Positions 32,567 through 40,025 of a stretch of DNA of 64,000 bases are shown in pieces. Position 1 is the stretch's first letter. Every line of letters begins with the position of its first letter. A program made the position numbers and the translations under genes. The notes beneath the pieces were generated by a model, which was given only the letters and a program-made list of their open reading frames with translations, had not been told where the DNA came from and made no database searches. This stretch comes from Nocardioides oceani (lineage in GTDB: Bacteria > Actinomycetota > Actinomycetes > Propionibacteriales > Nocardioidaceae). The stretch lies in contig NZ_JAUHJQ010000003.1 of the NCBI RefSeq assembly GCF_030412965.1, forward strand, positions 62,001-126,000. The letters are read 5' to 3'.

Positions 32567-33229
32567 TCAGGCCGGGGGCATGAGCACCTGGTCGATGACG
32601 TACACGGTCGCGTTGGCGGTCGGGATGTTGCCGCACAGCACGTTCGCGCCGTCGACGGTCATGCCCGAGGTGTCGCCCTCGACGGTGACCATGTCCTTGT
32701 TCAGCGTCTCCTGCTTGCCCACGACGGCCTCGGGGTCGAGCTGGCCGGCGACGACGTGGTGCGACAGGATCGCGCCGAGCTGCTTCTGGTCCTTGAGGAC
32801 CGCCTGCAGCTGCTTCTCCGGGATCGCACCGAAGGCGTCGTTGGTGGGCGCGAAGACCGTGAGGGCCTCGGCGGAGTTCAGGGTGTCGGCGAGGCCGTCG
32901 ACCGCGCCGACGGCGGTGACCAGGGTCTCGAGGAGCGGGTTGTTCGAGGCGGCGGTCGCGACCGGGTCCTGGACCATGCCGTCGAACGAGCCGGGGCCGT
33001 CGGTCGGGACGGCCGAGCACGCGTCACCGAAGGTCTGGGCCGCGGCGCCCTCGGCGGCCGCGGTGGTCTCCTCCTCGGCGGGAGCGCTCGTCTCGGCGCT
33101 GCTGCTCGAGCTGGAGGTGTCCGAGGCGCTCTCGGAGCTGTCGTCCTCGCTGCTGCAGGCGGCCAGGCCGAGGGAGAGCGAGATCGCGGCGGCCGCGACA
33201 CCGGTGCGGCGCAGGGTCTGGAGCTTCAT
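32567..33229 (-). CDS. Fasciclin (FAS1) domain lipoprotein, MPT83-like
   Basis: A 220-residue surface lipoprotein. The signal ends in lipobox LAAC with Cys25. A Ser/Glu-rich linker follows (about 26-60), then one FAS1 domain with the H1 region TVFAPTNDAF and the YVIDQVLMPP end. MPT83/MPT70 of mycobacteria have the same plan and are SigK targets. Its role is likely adhesion or envelope interaction. A promoter matching the SigK consensus lies 58-85 bp upstream (33287-33314, minus strand). Confidence 0.92.
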   Translation of the reverse strand: MKLQTLRRTGVAAAAISLSLGLAACSSEDDSSESASDTSSSSSSAETSAPAEEETTAAAEGAAAQTFGDACSAVPTDGPGSFDGMVQDPVATAASNNPLLETLVTAVGAVDGLADTLNSAEALTVFAPTNDAFGAIPEKQLQAVLKDQKQLGAILSHHVVAGQLDPEAVVGKQETLNKDMVTVEGDTSGMTVDGANVLCGNIPTANATVYVIDQVLMPPA

Positions 33230-33286
33230 GGTGGAGCCTTCCTGGGAGGGTCACTGCGCACCGTCGAGGTGCGCTGTCGGGGGGTT

Positions 33287-33314
33287 GTTCGGCCCCGCTC
33301 CCACATCGGATTGG
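33287..33314 (-). promoter_or_regulatory. SigK-like promoter for the fasciclin gene
   Basis: Read on the minus strand: -35 CCAATCC (33314-33308), 15-nt spacer, -10 CCGAAC (33292-33287). The M. tuberculosis SigK consensus is CCATCC-N16/17-CCGAAT. The fit is close, and the target is the classic SigK-controlled family. The predicted 5' leader is about 50 nt. Confidence 0.6.
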
Positions 33315-33370
33315 TGCGACCTGGACCACGCCTCGCCGGCCGCTCCTCCACTCCTGTCCTGTCGCCCCGG

Positions 33371-33399
33371 CCAGTCCGGACCCCCTGTCCGCTCCGAAC
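33371..33399 (+). promoter_or_regulatory. SigK-like promoter for the molybdenum oxidoreductase gene
   Basis: -35 CCAGTCC (33371-33377), 16-nt spacer, -10 CCGAAC (33394-33399). The start codon GTG at 33408 lies 8 nt after the -10, so the mRNA would be leaderless; no ribosome site is seen. It resembles the divergent promoter at 33287-33314. Confidence 0.6.
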
Positions 33400-33407
33400 G
33401 ACTTCGC

Positions 33408-34979
33408 GTGAACAGACTCCTCGCCGCCCTGTCCGGCATCCTCGCGACGCTCGCCGGCGTCGCGGCCGGTCACCTCGCGGCCGCGCTGCTGGACCCCGCG
33501 ACCTCGCCGGTCCTCGCCGTCGGGTCGCAGGTCATCGACCTGACGCCCACCCCTGTGAAGGAATGGGCGATCAGCCAGTTCGGCACCCGCGACAAGCCGA
33601 TCCTCATCGGGTCGGTGCTCGTCGGCGTGGTGCTGCTGGCCGCGGTCGCCGGGCTGCTGGCCCGCCGGCGCTTCGCGTACGGCGCGGGGGTGTTCGTCCT
33701 GCTCGTCGCGGTGCCTGCCGTCGTGGCCGTCACCCGTCCGACCGCCGGCGTGTCCGCGGTGGTCCCGAGCCTGGTGGCGCTCGTCGTCGGGGTCGCCGCC
33801 CTCGCGTGGCTCGTCCGGTCCGCGCCGTCCTCCGCCTCCGCCTCCTCCCCGCAGCGTCCGCGCCAGGTGCGGTCCGACGACGAGTCCCTGGGGGGCGCCT
33901 CGGCGGCGGGCGGCTCCGGGCCCTCGCGTCGGGGCCTGCTCGTGGCGATGGGCGTCGTCGCGGGCGCCGCGGCGGTGCTCGGTGGCGCCGGCCGCTGGGT
34001 CGCGTCGTACCGCTCGCGCGCCGTCGACATCGACCTCCCCGCCGCCGCCAAGCCGCTGCCGCCGCTGCCCGACGGCCTGGAGAAGCGGTTCCCCGACATC
34101 ACGCCGCTGCAGGTGCCGAACCGGGACTTCTACCGCGTGGACACCCGGCTCGACGTGCCGATCGTCGACGTCGACAGCTGGACGCTGACCATCGACGGCG
34201 ACGTCGACGAGGAGGTCACCTTCACCTTCGACGACATCCTGGCGATGGACCTCGTCGAGAAGGACATCACCCTGACCTGCGTCTCCAACAGCGTCGGCGG
34301 CGAGTTCGTCGGCGGCGCCCGCTGGCTCGGCGTACCGCTCAACGACCTGCTCGACCGCGCCGGCGTCGGCACGCGTGCCGACCAGATCCTCTCCACCGAC
34401 GTCGACGGCATGACGATCTCGACCCCGCTCGCGCTCGCCACGGACGGCCGGGACGCGCTGCTGGCGGTCGGCATGAACGGCGAGCAGCTCCCGCGCGAGC
34501 ACGGCTTCCCGGCGCGCATGGTCATCCCCGGCCTCTACGGGTTCATCAGCGCGACCAAGTGGGTCACCCGGATGACGCTGACGACGTACGACGAGGAGCA
34601 GGCCTACTGGACCGAGCGCGACTGGGCCACCGATGCCCCGATCAAGCCGTCCAGCCGGATCGACACTCCCCGTGCACTCGCCGGCCTCGACCCGGGCGAG
34701 GTCGTCGTCGGCGGTGTCGCGTGGGCCCAGCAGAACGGCGGCGTCGGCACCGTCCAGGTCCGCATCGACGGCGGCGCGTGGCAGGACGCCGAGCTGGGTC
34801 CGGACGTCGGCAACGACTACTGGCGCCAGTGGTTCTACCGCTGGGACGCCAAGCCCGGCCAGCACCGGATCGCCTCCCGCGTCGTCGACGGCGACGGCGA
34901 CGCCCAGACCGCCGTCCGCGCCAACCCCTTCCCCGAGGGCTCCAGCGGGATCCAGGAGCTCATCGTCACCGTCGGCTGA
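33408..34979 (+). CDS. Membrane-anchored molybdopterin oxidoreductase (sulfite oxidase/YedY family)
   Basis: A 523-residue protein. The first about 135 residues hold four membrane helices. A linker with a twin-Arg-like SRRGLLVAMGVV segment and a further helix follow, then an extracytoplasmic sulfite-oxidase-type molybdenum domain (about 225-430) with the likely Mo-ligand Cys291 in LTCVSNSVGG. A C-terminal dimerisation-like Ig fold ends GIQELIVTVG. The family includes sulfite oxidases and methionine-sulfoxide reductases. Divergent from the fasciclin gene, with a similar promoter, so it is a probable SigK target. The start GTG 33408 is favoured by the promoter position. Confidence 0.88.
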   Translation: MNRLLAALSGILATLAGVAAGHLAAALLDPATSPVLAVGSQVIDLTPTPVKEWAISQFGTRDKPILIGSVLVGVVLLAAVAGLLARRRFAYGAGVFVLLVAVPAVVAVTRPTAGVSAVVPSLVALVVGVAALAWLVRSAPSSASASSPQRPRQVRSDDESLGGASAAGGSGPSRRGLLVAMGVVAGAAAVLGGAGRWVASYRSRAVDIDLPAAAKPLPPLPDGLEKRFPDITPLQVPNRDFYRVDTRLDVPIVDVDSWTLTIDGDVDEEVTFTFDDILAMDLVEKDITLTCVSNSVGGEFVGGARWLGVPLNDLLDRAGVGTRADQILSTDVDGMTISTPLALATDGRDALLAVGMNGEQLPREHGFPARMVIPGLYGFISATKWVTRMTLTTYDEEQAYWTERDWATDAPIKPSSRIDTPRALAGLDPGEVVVGGVAWAQQNGGVGTVQVRIDGGAWQDAELGPDVGNDYWRQWFYRWDAKPGQHRIASRVVDGDGDAQTAVRANPFPEGSSGIQELIVTVG

Positions 34980-35011
34980 GCCGGCTCGCTGTCGGCGCGC
35001 TCGGGTCCGCC

Positions 35012-35272
35012 GCTGGTCGAGCAGCGAGCCCCGGCCGCGCTGGTCGAGCAGCGAGCCCCGGCGAGCGTCGTCCGCGCTGGTCGAGCAGCGAGCCCCGGCG
35101 AGCGTCGTCCGCGCTGGTCGAGCAGCGAGCCCCGGCGAGCGTCGGCCGCGCTGGTCGAGCAGCGAGCCCCGGCGAGCGTCGTCGAGACCCGGCGAGGTGC
35201 GCAGGGCGCCGCTGTGGCCGAGGTGGCCTCGGCTGGTCGAGGAGCGCGCTGACGCGCGTCTCGAGACCTGCC
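35012..35272. repeat. Tandem and palindromic repeats in a 470-bp gene-free stretch
   Basis: The stretch 34980-35449 has no convincing gene. Five copies of GCTGGTCGAGCAGCGAGCCC start at 35012, 35039, 35076, 35113 and 35150; the last four have a 37-bp period. A different element follows (35231-35270): GGTCGAGGAGCGCGCTGACG facing CGTCTCGAGACC. Both resemble dispersed REP sequences of Nocardioides-like genomes. They are diverged relatives of the array at 10187, with GGTCGAG in place of GGTTGAG. Confidence 0.8.
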
Positions 35273-35449
35273 GCCCGTGGAGCGGACGCGCCGCGTCGGT
35301 GTCGGGGATGGCCGTCGGGTCGGGCGGGTCGCACGAGCTCTCGGCGAGTCGGCCGAGGGGCGCGGGACGTCATGCGAGTCGTGCCAGGGGTGGCTCCGTC
35401 CGCATGACGCCCGCACCGCCCGCGGGGGCGGGTCGGGCAGGATGACGCC

Positions 35450-36199
35450 ATGTCCGACGAGCTGGTCCACTATGCGGTCGCCGACGACGTCGCGACCATC
35501 ACCCTCGACTCCCCCCACAACCGCAACGCCCTGTCCGGGCAGCTGGTGCGCGAGCTCGGCGAACGTCTCGAGCGGGCCGAGGACGACCCCGAGGCCAGGG
35601 TGGTGCTGGTGCGGGCGGAGGGCACGGTGTTCTGCTCGGGCGCCGACCTGTCCGAGGCGTCGGCCGCCGGGTCGGAGGACGCGCCCCGGGGGATCGTCCG
35701 GCTGCAGCGCCTCATGGTCGGCTCGACCAAGCCGGTGGTGCTCCGGCTCCAGGGCGCGGTCCGCGCGGGCGGCATCGGCCTGGTCGCCGCCGCCGACGTG
35801 GTCGTCGCGAACGAGGAGGCGACCTTCGCGCTGACCGAGGTGAAGCTCGGCCTGGCCCCGGCGGTGATCTCGCTGACGGTGCTGCCGCGGCTGACGTCGC
35901 GCGCCGCGGCGTACACGTTCCTGACCGGGGAGACCTTCACCGGCGCCGAGGCCGAGCGGATGGGCCTGGTGACCCGCGCGGTGCCGGCCGACGCGCTGGA
36001 CGCCGAGGTCGATCGTGTGTGCGCCTCGCTTGCCACCGGCGCCGTCCAGGGCCTGCGCGAGACCAAGGCGCTGCTCGCGCACGACCTGCTCGAGCGGATC
36101 GACCGGCTCGGCGACGACGTGGCGGCGCAGAGCGCGCGGCTCTTCGGCTCGGCCGAGGCGCGCGAGGCGATGACGGCGTTCCTGTCGCGGAAGAAGTAG
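35450..36199 (+). CDS. Enoyl-CoA hydratase/isomerase family protein
   Basis: A 249-residue crotonase-fold protein. The two oxyanion-hole segments are CSGADLS (near 63-69) and GAVRAGGIGL (near 104-113). A Glu in LTEVKLGLAP fits one catalytic acid/base position. It probably hydrates enoyl-CoA or shares a step with the lone beta-oxidation genes of the window, but it is monocistronic. Start ATG 35450 follows CAGGATGACGCC. Confidence 0.9.
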   Translation: MSDELVHYAVADDVATITLDSPHNRNALSGQLVRELGERLERAEDDPEARVVLVRAEGTVFCSGADLSEASAAGSEDAPRGIVRLQRLMVGSTKPVVLRLQGAVRAGGIGLVAAADVVVANEEATFALTEVKLGLAPAVISLTVLPRLTSRAAAYTFLTGETFTGAEAERMGLVTRAVPADALDAEVDRVCASLATGAVQGLRETKALLAHDLLERIDRLGDDVAAQSARLFGSAEAREAMTAFLSRKK

Positions 36200-36224
36200 G
36201 CGCAACGGTCCCAGGAACGACGAA

Positions 36225-36260
36225 ACCCGTCCGGCGGTCCCCCAAAGGCGCCGGACGGGT
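36225..36260. terminator. Strong hairpin after enoyl-CoA hydratase gene
   Basis: Perfect 12-bp arms ACCCGTCCGGCG (36225-36236) and CGCCGGACGGGT (36249-36260) with a 12-nt loop containing five C. It lies 25 bp after the hydratase stop. It may be the terminator, or the first C-loop hairpin of the small RNA that follows. Confidence 0.7.
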
Positions 36261-36278
36261 GTCGACGGGCGAAGACGC

Positions 36279-36322
36279 TCGGCGCCCCCCGACGCCGCAC
36301 GCGAGCCATCCCCCCGGTGGCC
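36279..36322 (+). ncRNA. Probable 6C small RNA
   Basis: Two adjacent stem-loops each present six cytosines in the loop: CGGCG-CCCCCCGA-CGCCG (36280-36297) and GCCA-TCCCCCCGG-TGGC (36305-36321), joined by 7 nt. This is the defining pattern of the actinobacterial 6C RNA (known in Mycobacterium and Streptomyces). The third hairpin, just upstream (36225-36260), has a five-C loop. A T-rich stretch TGTCGTTCTTCGCTT follows the second loop and could be the end. The exact ends and promoter are not clear. Lies between enoyl-CoA hydratase (+) and a minus-strand membrane protein gene. Confidence 0.65.
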
Positions 36323-36443
36323 CGTGTCGTTCTTCGCTTGCCAGGCAGGTCTCCCTGCCGAGAAGGACGCTACGAGAGCGCGGGCAACACGACGTCCACG
36401 GCCGGGCCAGCGTTCGGTAACAGTTCTTTACCGAGCCTGTTCC

Positions 36444-37421
36444 TCACGAGCCGGTGCCCGCCGCGAGGCCGGCGAGGGCGGCGGCGAGCGCGGGGGACGC
36501 GCCGATCCGCTGGCCCTCCAGGCCGACCGCGTCGCACTCGTCGCCGGCCAGCCCGAGGTCGTACGCCGCGCCGTCGCGGCCCGCGAGCAGCACGACGTAC
36601 GCCGCGGCGCCGGGGTCGGGCGTGCACGCCGGCGGCGACGGGTCGAAGGCGCCGAGGGCGAGGACCCGCACCCGCTCGGCCTCGGTGGCCCGCAGGGTGG
36701 TGGCGGCCGGCTCGGCGCCGGGGTAGTCGTAGCGGCACACCAGCGCCTCGGCCACGCCGGTGGCGGTCAGCCCGGTCACGGGACGCCGGGTGGTCGAGGA
36801 GGGGATCGGGGGCGGGGCGGCGGGGCAGGCGAGCGTGCCGGGCGTCACCGACCCGGTGGGGTCCGTGCCGGTCGCCTCGAGCGCGAGGGCGGTCATCAGC
36901 TCGCGGTACACCTGGCCGCCCGCGACGACGCGGGACCCGGGCGCCGGCCGGGTGTAGGCCGCGCAGGCCGACGTCTCGCCGTACACCTCGGCGACGGTGC
37001 CGTCGTCGAACCCGACCTGGACGGCGAACTTCGTGGCCGAGGGCGTCGGTCGGCACGGCCCGCCGCGGCCCTCGGTGCGCTGCCACCCCCGGACCAGCGA
37101 CGCGGCCCCCTCGGCGAGCACGGTCTCCGGGACCAGCGCAGAGCCGATCGGGCGGGGGTAGGAGCCGCCGACGACGCAGAAGCGGACCCACGCCGCCTCG
37201 CCGAGCAGGAAGTCGGCGTGGTCGAGCCCGCCGTCGGCCCGCGACCGGCACTCGGTGGAGACCTCGACGGTCCCCGGGTCGGCCAGCACCGCCTCCGGCC
37301 GGGACGACTCCACCCAGCGGGGCGCCAACGGCACGGCGACGGCGACCGCGGCCACGACGGCCACCGCCGCGGCCACCCGGGCGCGAGGCAGCCAGCGCGC
37401 GCTCCCCGACCCGGCCGCCAT
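36444..37421 (-). CDS. Membrane-anchored hypothetical protein
   Basis: A 325-residue protein with one N-terminal membrane helix (about residues 13-32) and an extracytoplasmic domain containing about eight Cys, suggesting disulfides. It has a Pro/Thr spacer near PAAPPPIPSSTTRRP dividing two similar-sized halves. Family not recognised. The start at 37421 (MAAGSGSARW) gives a normal short cytosolic tail; longer versions are not protein-like. Divergent from the HelR-like gene. Confidence 0.65.
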   Translation of the reverse strand: MAAGSGSARWLPRARVAAAVAVVAAVAVAVPLAPRWVESSRPEAVLADPGTVEVSTECRSRADGGLDHADFLLGEAAWVRFCVVGGSYPRPIGSALVPETVLAEGAASLVRGWQRTEGRGGPCRPTPSATKFAVQVGFDDGTVAEVYGETSACAAYTRPAPGSRVVAGGQVYRELMTALALEATGTDPTGSVTPGTLACPAAPPPIPSSTTRRPVTGLTATGVAEALVCRYDYPGAEPAATTLRATEAERVRVLALGAFDPSPPACTPDPGAAAYVVLLAGRDGAAYDLGLAGDECDAVGLEGQRIGASPALAAALAGLAAGTGS

Positions 37422-37507
37422 GCCGGGCAGGATCGCACAGGGCCGCTCGGGCAGGCCCCGGATGTGACGTTCTGGTGAACCGGTCGGCGGTCGTCGGCGG
37501 CCCCGGT

Positions 37508-37572
37508 TAGGCTTGTGGACTTGCCGCTCCGGGTGCGACGACCGGGTGGCGGAGCCCGCGGGGACGTCGCAC
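37508..37572 (+). promoter_or_regulatory. Promoter and structured leader of the HelR-like gene
   Basis: TAGGCT (37508-37513) fits an actinobacterial -10, placing the transcript start near 37520. The leader then has a hairpin with 8-bp arms GTGCGACG (37533-37540) and CGTCGCAC (37565-37572), ending just before the ribosome-site-like GGAG (37577-37580). No rifampicin-associated element was recognised here. Confidence 0.4.
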
Positions 37573-37589
37573 GAGTGGAGATCCGAGCG

Positions 37590-39809
37590 TTGTCCGAAGC
37601 AGCCAGCCAGCACGACCAGCAGGACCAGCACGTCGCGGACCGCGAGGTCGCGACGGAGCAGGGGTTCGTCGACCGCGTCTACCGCCAGCTGACCGAGTCG
37701 GCCGCCGCGGCGCGCCAGCTGGCCCAGGAGGGCCACCAGCGCGGCCGCCTCGGCCACGAGGGCGGCCTCGTCGAGCGCGACGCGATGGTCTTCCAGGCCG
37801 CCAAGCGGATCGCCCAGCTCGACGCCGCCCACGAGGGGCTGGTCTTCGGCCGGCTGGACCTGAGGCCCGAGCTCGACGCCGCGCCGCGGTACGTCGGCCG
37901 GATCGGCCTGCGCGACGCCAACCGCGACTCGCTGCTGATCGACTGGCGGGCGCCGGCGGCGGCGGTGTTCTACCAGGCCACGGCCGCCGAGCCGCACAGC
38001 GTCATCCGCCGTCGGGTGCTGCGCTGCGCCGGCCCGGAGGTCGTCGGCGTCGAGGACGAGCTGCTCGACGCCGAGGCGCTCGAGGAGTCCGGCCTGGACC
38101 TGCCGATCGTCGGCGAGGGCGCGCTGATGGCCCAGCTCTCCCGCGCCCGCGACCGGTCGATGCACTCGATCGTCGCCACCATCCAGGCCGAGCAGGACAA
38201 GGCGATCCGCGCGCCCGGCAAGGGCGTCGTGACGATCTCCGGTGGCCCCGGCACGGGCAAGACGGTCGTCGCGCTGCACCGCGCGGCGTACCTCCTCTAC
38301 ACCGATCGGCGCCGCTACGAGACCGGCGGCGTGCTCGTCGTCGGCCCCAGCGGCGTGTTCATGCGCTACATCGAGCGCGTGCTTCCCAGCCTCGGCGAGA
38401 CCGCGGTGGCGCTGCGCTCGCTCGGCGAGGTCGTCGACGGCGTGCGCGCCACCCGCCACGACGAGCCGGCGGTCGCCGACGTCAAGGGCGCCGCGCGGAT
38501 GGCGGAGCTCGTGCGGCGTACGGCGCGGCAGCAGGCGCCGGGCAGCCCGACGGAGTTCCGGATCTTCTGGCGCGACGACACGATCGTGCTCGACCGCGGC
38601 CTGCTCGGACGGCTGCGCCGCCAGCTGATGTCGCAGGGCCGGCGCAACAAGCAGCTGCCCCGGGTCGCCCCCACGCTGCTCGACGCGATGTGGCGGCAGG
38701 TGCGCGGCGAGCGCGGCCGCGACCGTGGGCGGGAGTCGTTCGAGGAGGAGATGCTCTCCGACCAGCGGTTCGTCGACTTCGCGGTGGCCTGGTGGCCGCC
38801 GCTCGACGCCCCGACCGTGCTCGGTTGGCTGCGCGAGCCCGACTTCCTCGCCCGCGTCGGTGAGGGCGTCGTGACCCCCGAGGAGCAGCGGCTGCTGCTC
38901 AAGTCGTGGGCCGGTGCCACCGACCTCTCGGTCGCCGACGTCGCGCTGCTCGACGAGCTGCGCTACGCCCTCGGCGACGTGCCGGCCAAGCCCGAGGACG
39001 AGCGCGACGACCCGCTGGCGGTCATCGAGGGCGCCGTGGACCTGCAGGAGCTCACGACCGCCTCGGACCGTGAGTACGCCCCGTCCGGGCGCGCCTGGGC
39101 TCCGCCGCAGCACCGGATCGAGGACGACGGCTTCGCCCACGTGCTCGTCGACGAGGCCCAGGACCTCACCCCGATGCAGTGGCGGATGGTCGGCCGGCGC
39201 GGTCGCACCGCCTCCTGGACGATCGTCGGCGACCCCGCCCAGTCGTCCTGGCCGGTCCGCGAGGAGGCCGAGGCCGCCCGCGCGGAGGCGCTCGAGGGCA
39301 AGCGGATCCACTCCTTCCACCTGTCCACGAACTACCGCAACTCCGCGGAGATCTACGCGTACGCCGAGGCCTACGCCCGGCGCGTCGGCCTCGACGCCGA
39401 CCTGCCCACCGCGGTCCGCTCGACGGGCGTCGAGCCGGTCGAGGTCACCGGGGTGACCGACCTCGAGGCCGCCACCCGGGAGGCCGTCGTCGACATCGCG
39501 GGCCGGGTCGGGGGCACCGTCGGCATCGTCGTGCCGGTCGCCCGCCGCTCGGAGGTGAACTCCTGGCTGGCCTCCTGGCCCGAGCTCGCCGCCGACGCAC
39601 CGAGCGCCCGCGCCGCGGTCGACTCCTCGGTGACGCCGTCGGGGGAGGACCGCGTCGTGGTGCTCACCGGTCTCGACACCAAGGGCCTGGAGTTCGACGG
39701 CATCGTCGTGGTCCGGCCGCAGGAGATCGAGGACGAGTCGCTCACCGGCCGCGCCACGCTGTACGTCGTCCTCACCCGCGCCACGCAGCTGCTCACCACC
39801 ATCGGCTGA
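37590..39809 (+). CDS. helR: HelR/HelD-type RNA polymerase recycling ATPase (UvrD-like)
   Basis: A 739-residue superfamily-1 ATPase. N-terminal coiled-coil arm (about 1-85, QEGHQRGRLGHEGG), 1A domain with Walker A GGPGTGKT (about 218-225), Walker B LVDEAQDL (Asp521), motif III-like GDPAQSSW, and C-terminal LTGLDTKGLEFDGIVVV and LYVVLTRAT. This matches actinobacterial HelD class II/HelR, which binds RNA polymerase, removes it from stalled complexes and can displace rifampicin. The start is uncertain: TTG 37590 has GGAG 9 nt upstream; GTG 37575 has no site and abuts a hairpin. Confidence 0.85.
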   Translation: MSEAASQHDQQDQHVADREVATEQGFVDRVYRQLTESAAAARQLAQEGHQRGRLGHEGGLVERDAMVFQAAKRIAQLDAAHEGLVFGRLDLRPELDAAPRYVGRIGLRDANRDSLLIDWRAPAAAVFYQATAAEPHSVIRRRVLRCAGPEVVGVEDELLDAEALEESGLDLPIVGEGALMAQLSRARDRSMHSIVATIQAEQDKAIRAPGKGVVTISGGPGTGKTVVALHRAAYLLYTDRRRYETGGVLVVGPSGVFMRYIERVLPSLGETAVALRSLGEVVDGVRATRHDEPAVADVKGAARMAELVRRTARQQAPGSPTEFRIFWRDDTIVLDRGLLGRLRRQLMSQGRRNKQLPRVAPTLLDAMWRQVRGERGRDRGRESFEEEMLSDQRFVDFAVAWWPPLDAPTVLGWLREPDFLARVGEGVVTPEEQRLLLKSWAGATDLSVADVALLDELRYALGDVPAKPEDERDDPLAVIEGAVDLQELTTASDREYAPSGRAWAPPQHRIEDDGFAHVLVDEAQDLTPMQWRMVGRRGRTASWTIVGDPAQSSWPVREEAEAARAEALEGKRIHSFHLSTNYRNSAEIYAYAEAYARRVGLDADLPTAVRSTGVEPVEVTGVTDLEAATREAVVDIAGRVGGTVGIVVPVARRSEVNSWLASWPELAADAPSARAAVDSSVTPSGEDRVVVLTGLDTKGLEFDGIVVVRPQEIEDESLTGRATLYVVLTRATQLLTTIG

Positions 39810-39825
39810 GGCGGCGCGGGCCGGC

Positions 39826-39990
39826 GAGCCCGTGCCGAGACCCGGTGACGGTGGTCGGGGCCCTGCGCCGCTCGCGGGGTTTCGACACGCTCAGGCCCTC
39901 AGCGGGCCTTCGCTGCTCAACCAGCGGTGCGGGCCTTCGCTGCTCGACCAGCGGTGCGGGCCTTCGCTGCTCAACCGGCGGTGACGGGGG
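39826..39990. repeat. Short REP-like cluster
   Basis: The 216-bp gap between the HelR-like gene and the ADIC synthase gene contains GGGTTTCGACACGCTC followed by three copies of GGGCCTTCGCTGCTC(A/G)ACC(A/G)GCGG at 27-29 bp spacing. They share the GTTTCGACA and GCTGCTCAACCAGC half-sites of the array at 10187. A palindromic terminator role for the upstream gene is possible. Confidence 0.7.
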
Positions 39991-40012
39991 AGGCCCAGCC
40001 GCGGGCGACAAC

Positions 40013-40018
40013 TAGAGT
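40013..40018 (+). promoter_or_regulatory. -10 box of probable leaderless ADIC synthase gene
   Basis: TAGAGT fits TANNNT and ends 7 nt before the ATG at 40026. The transcript would start at or next to the start codon. No ribosome site is seen. The same 7-nt spacing occurs before 46658 and 62706. Confidence 0.45.
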
Positions 40019-40025
40019 TCGCGCC

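Noticed and set aside
35012..35190. CRISPR-like 37-bp period
   Set aside because: There are no unique spacers; the whole period is repeated, as in a tandem REP cluster.
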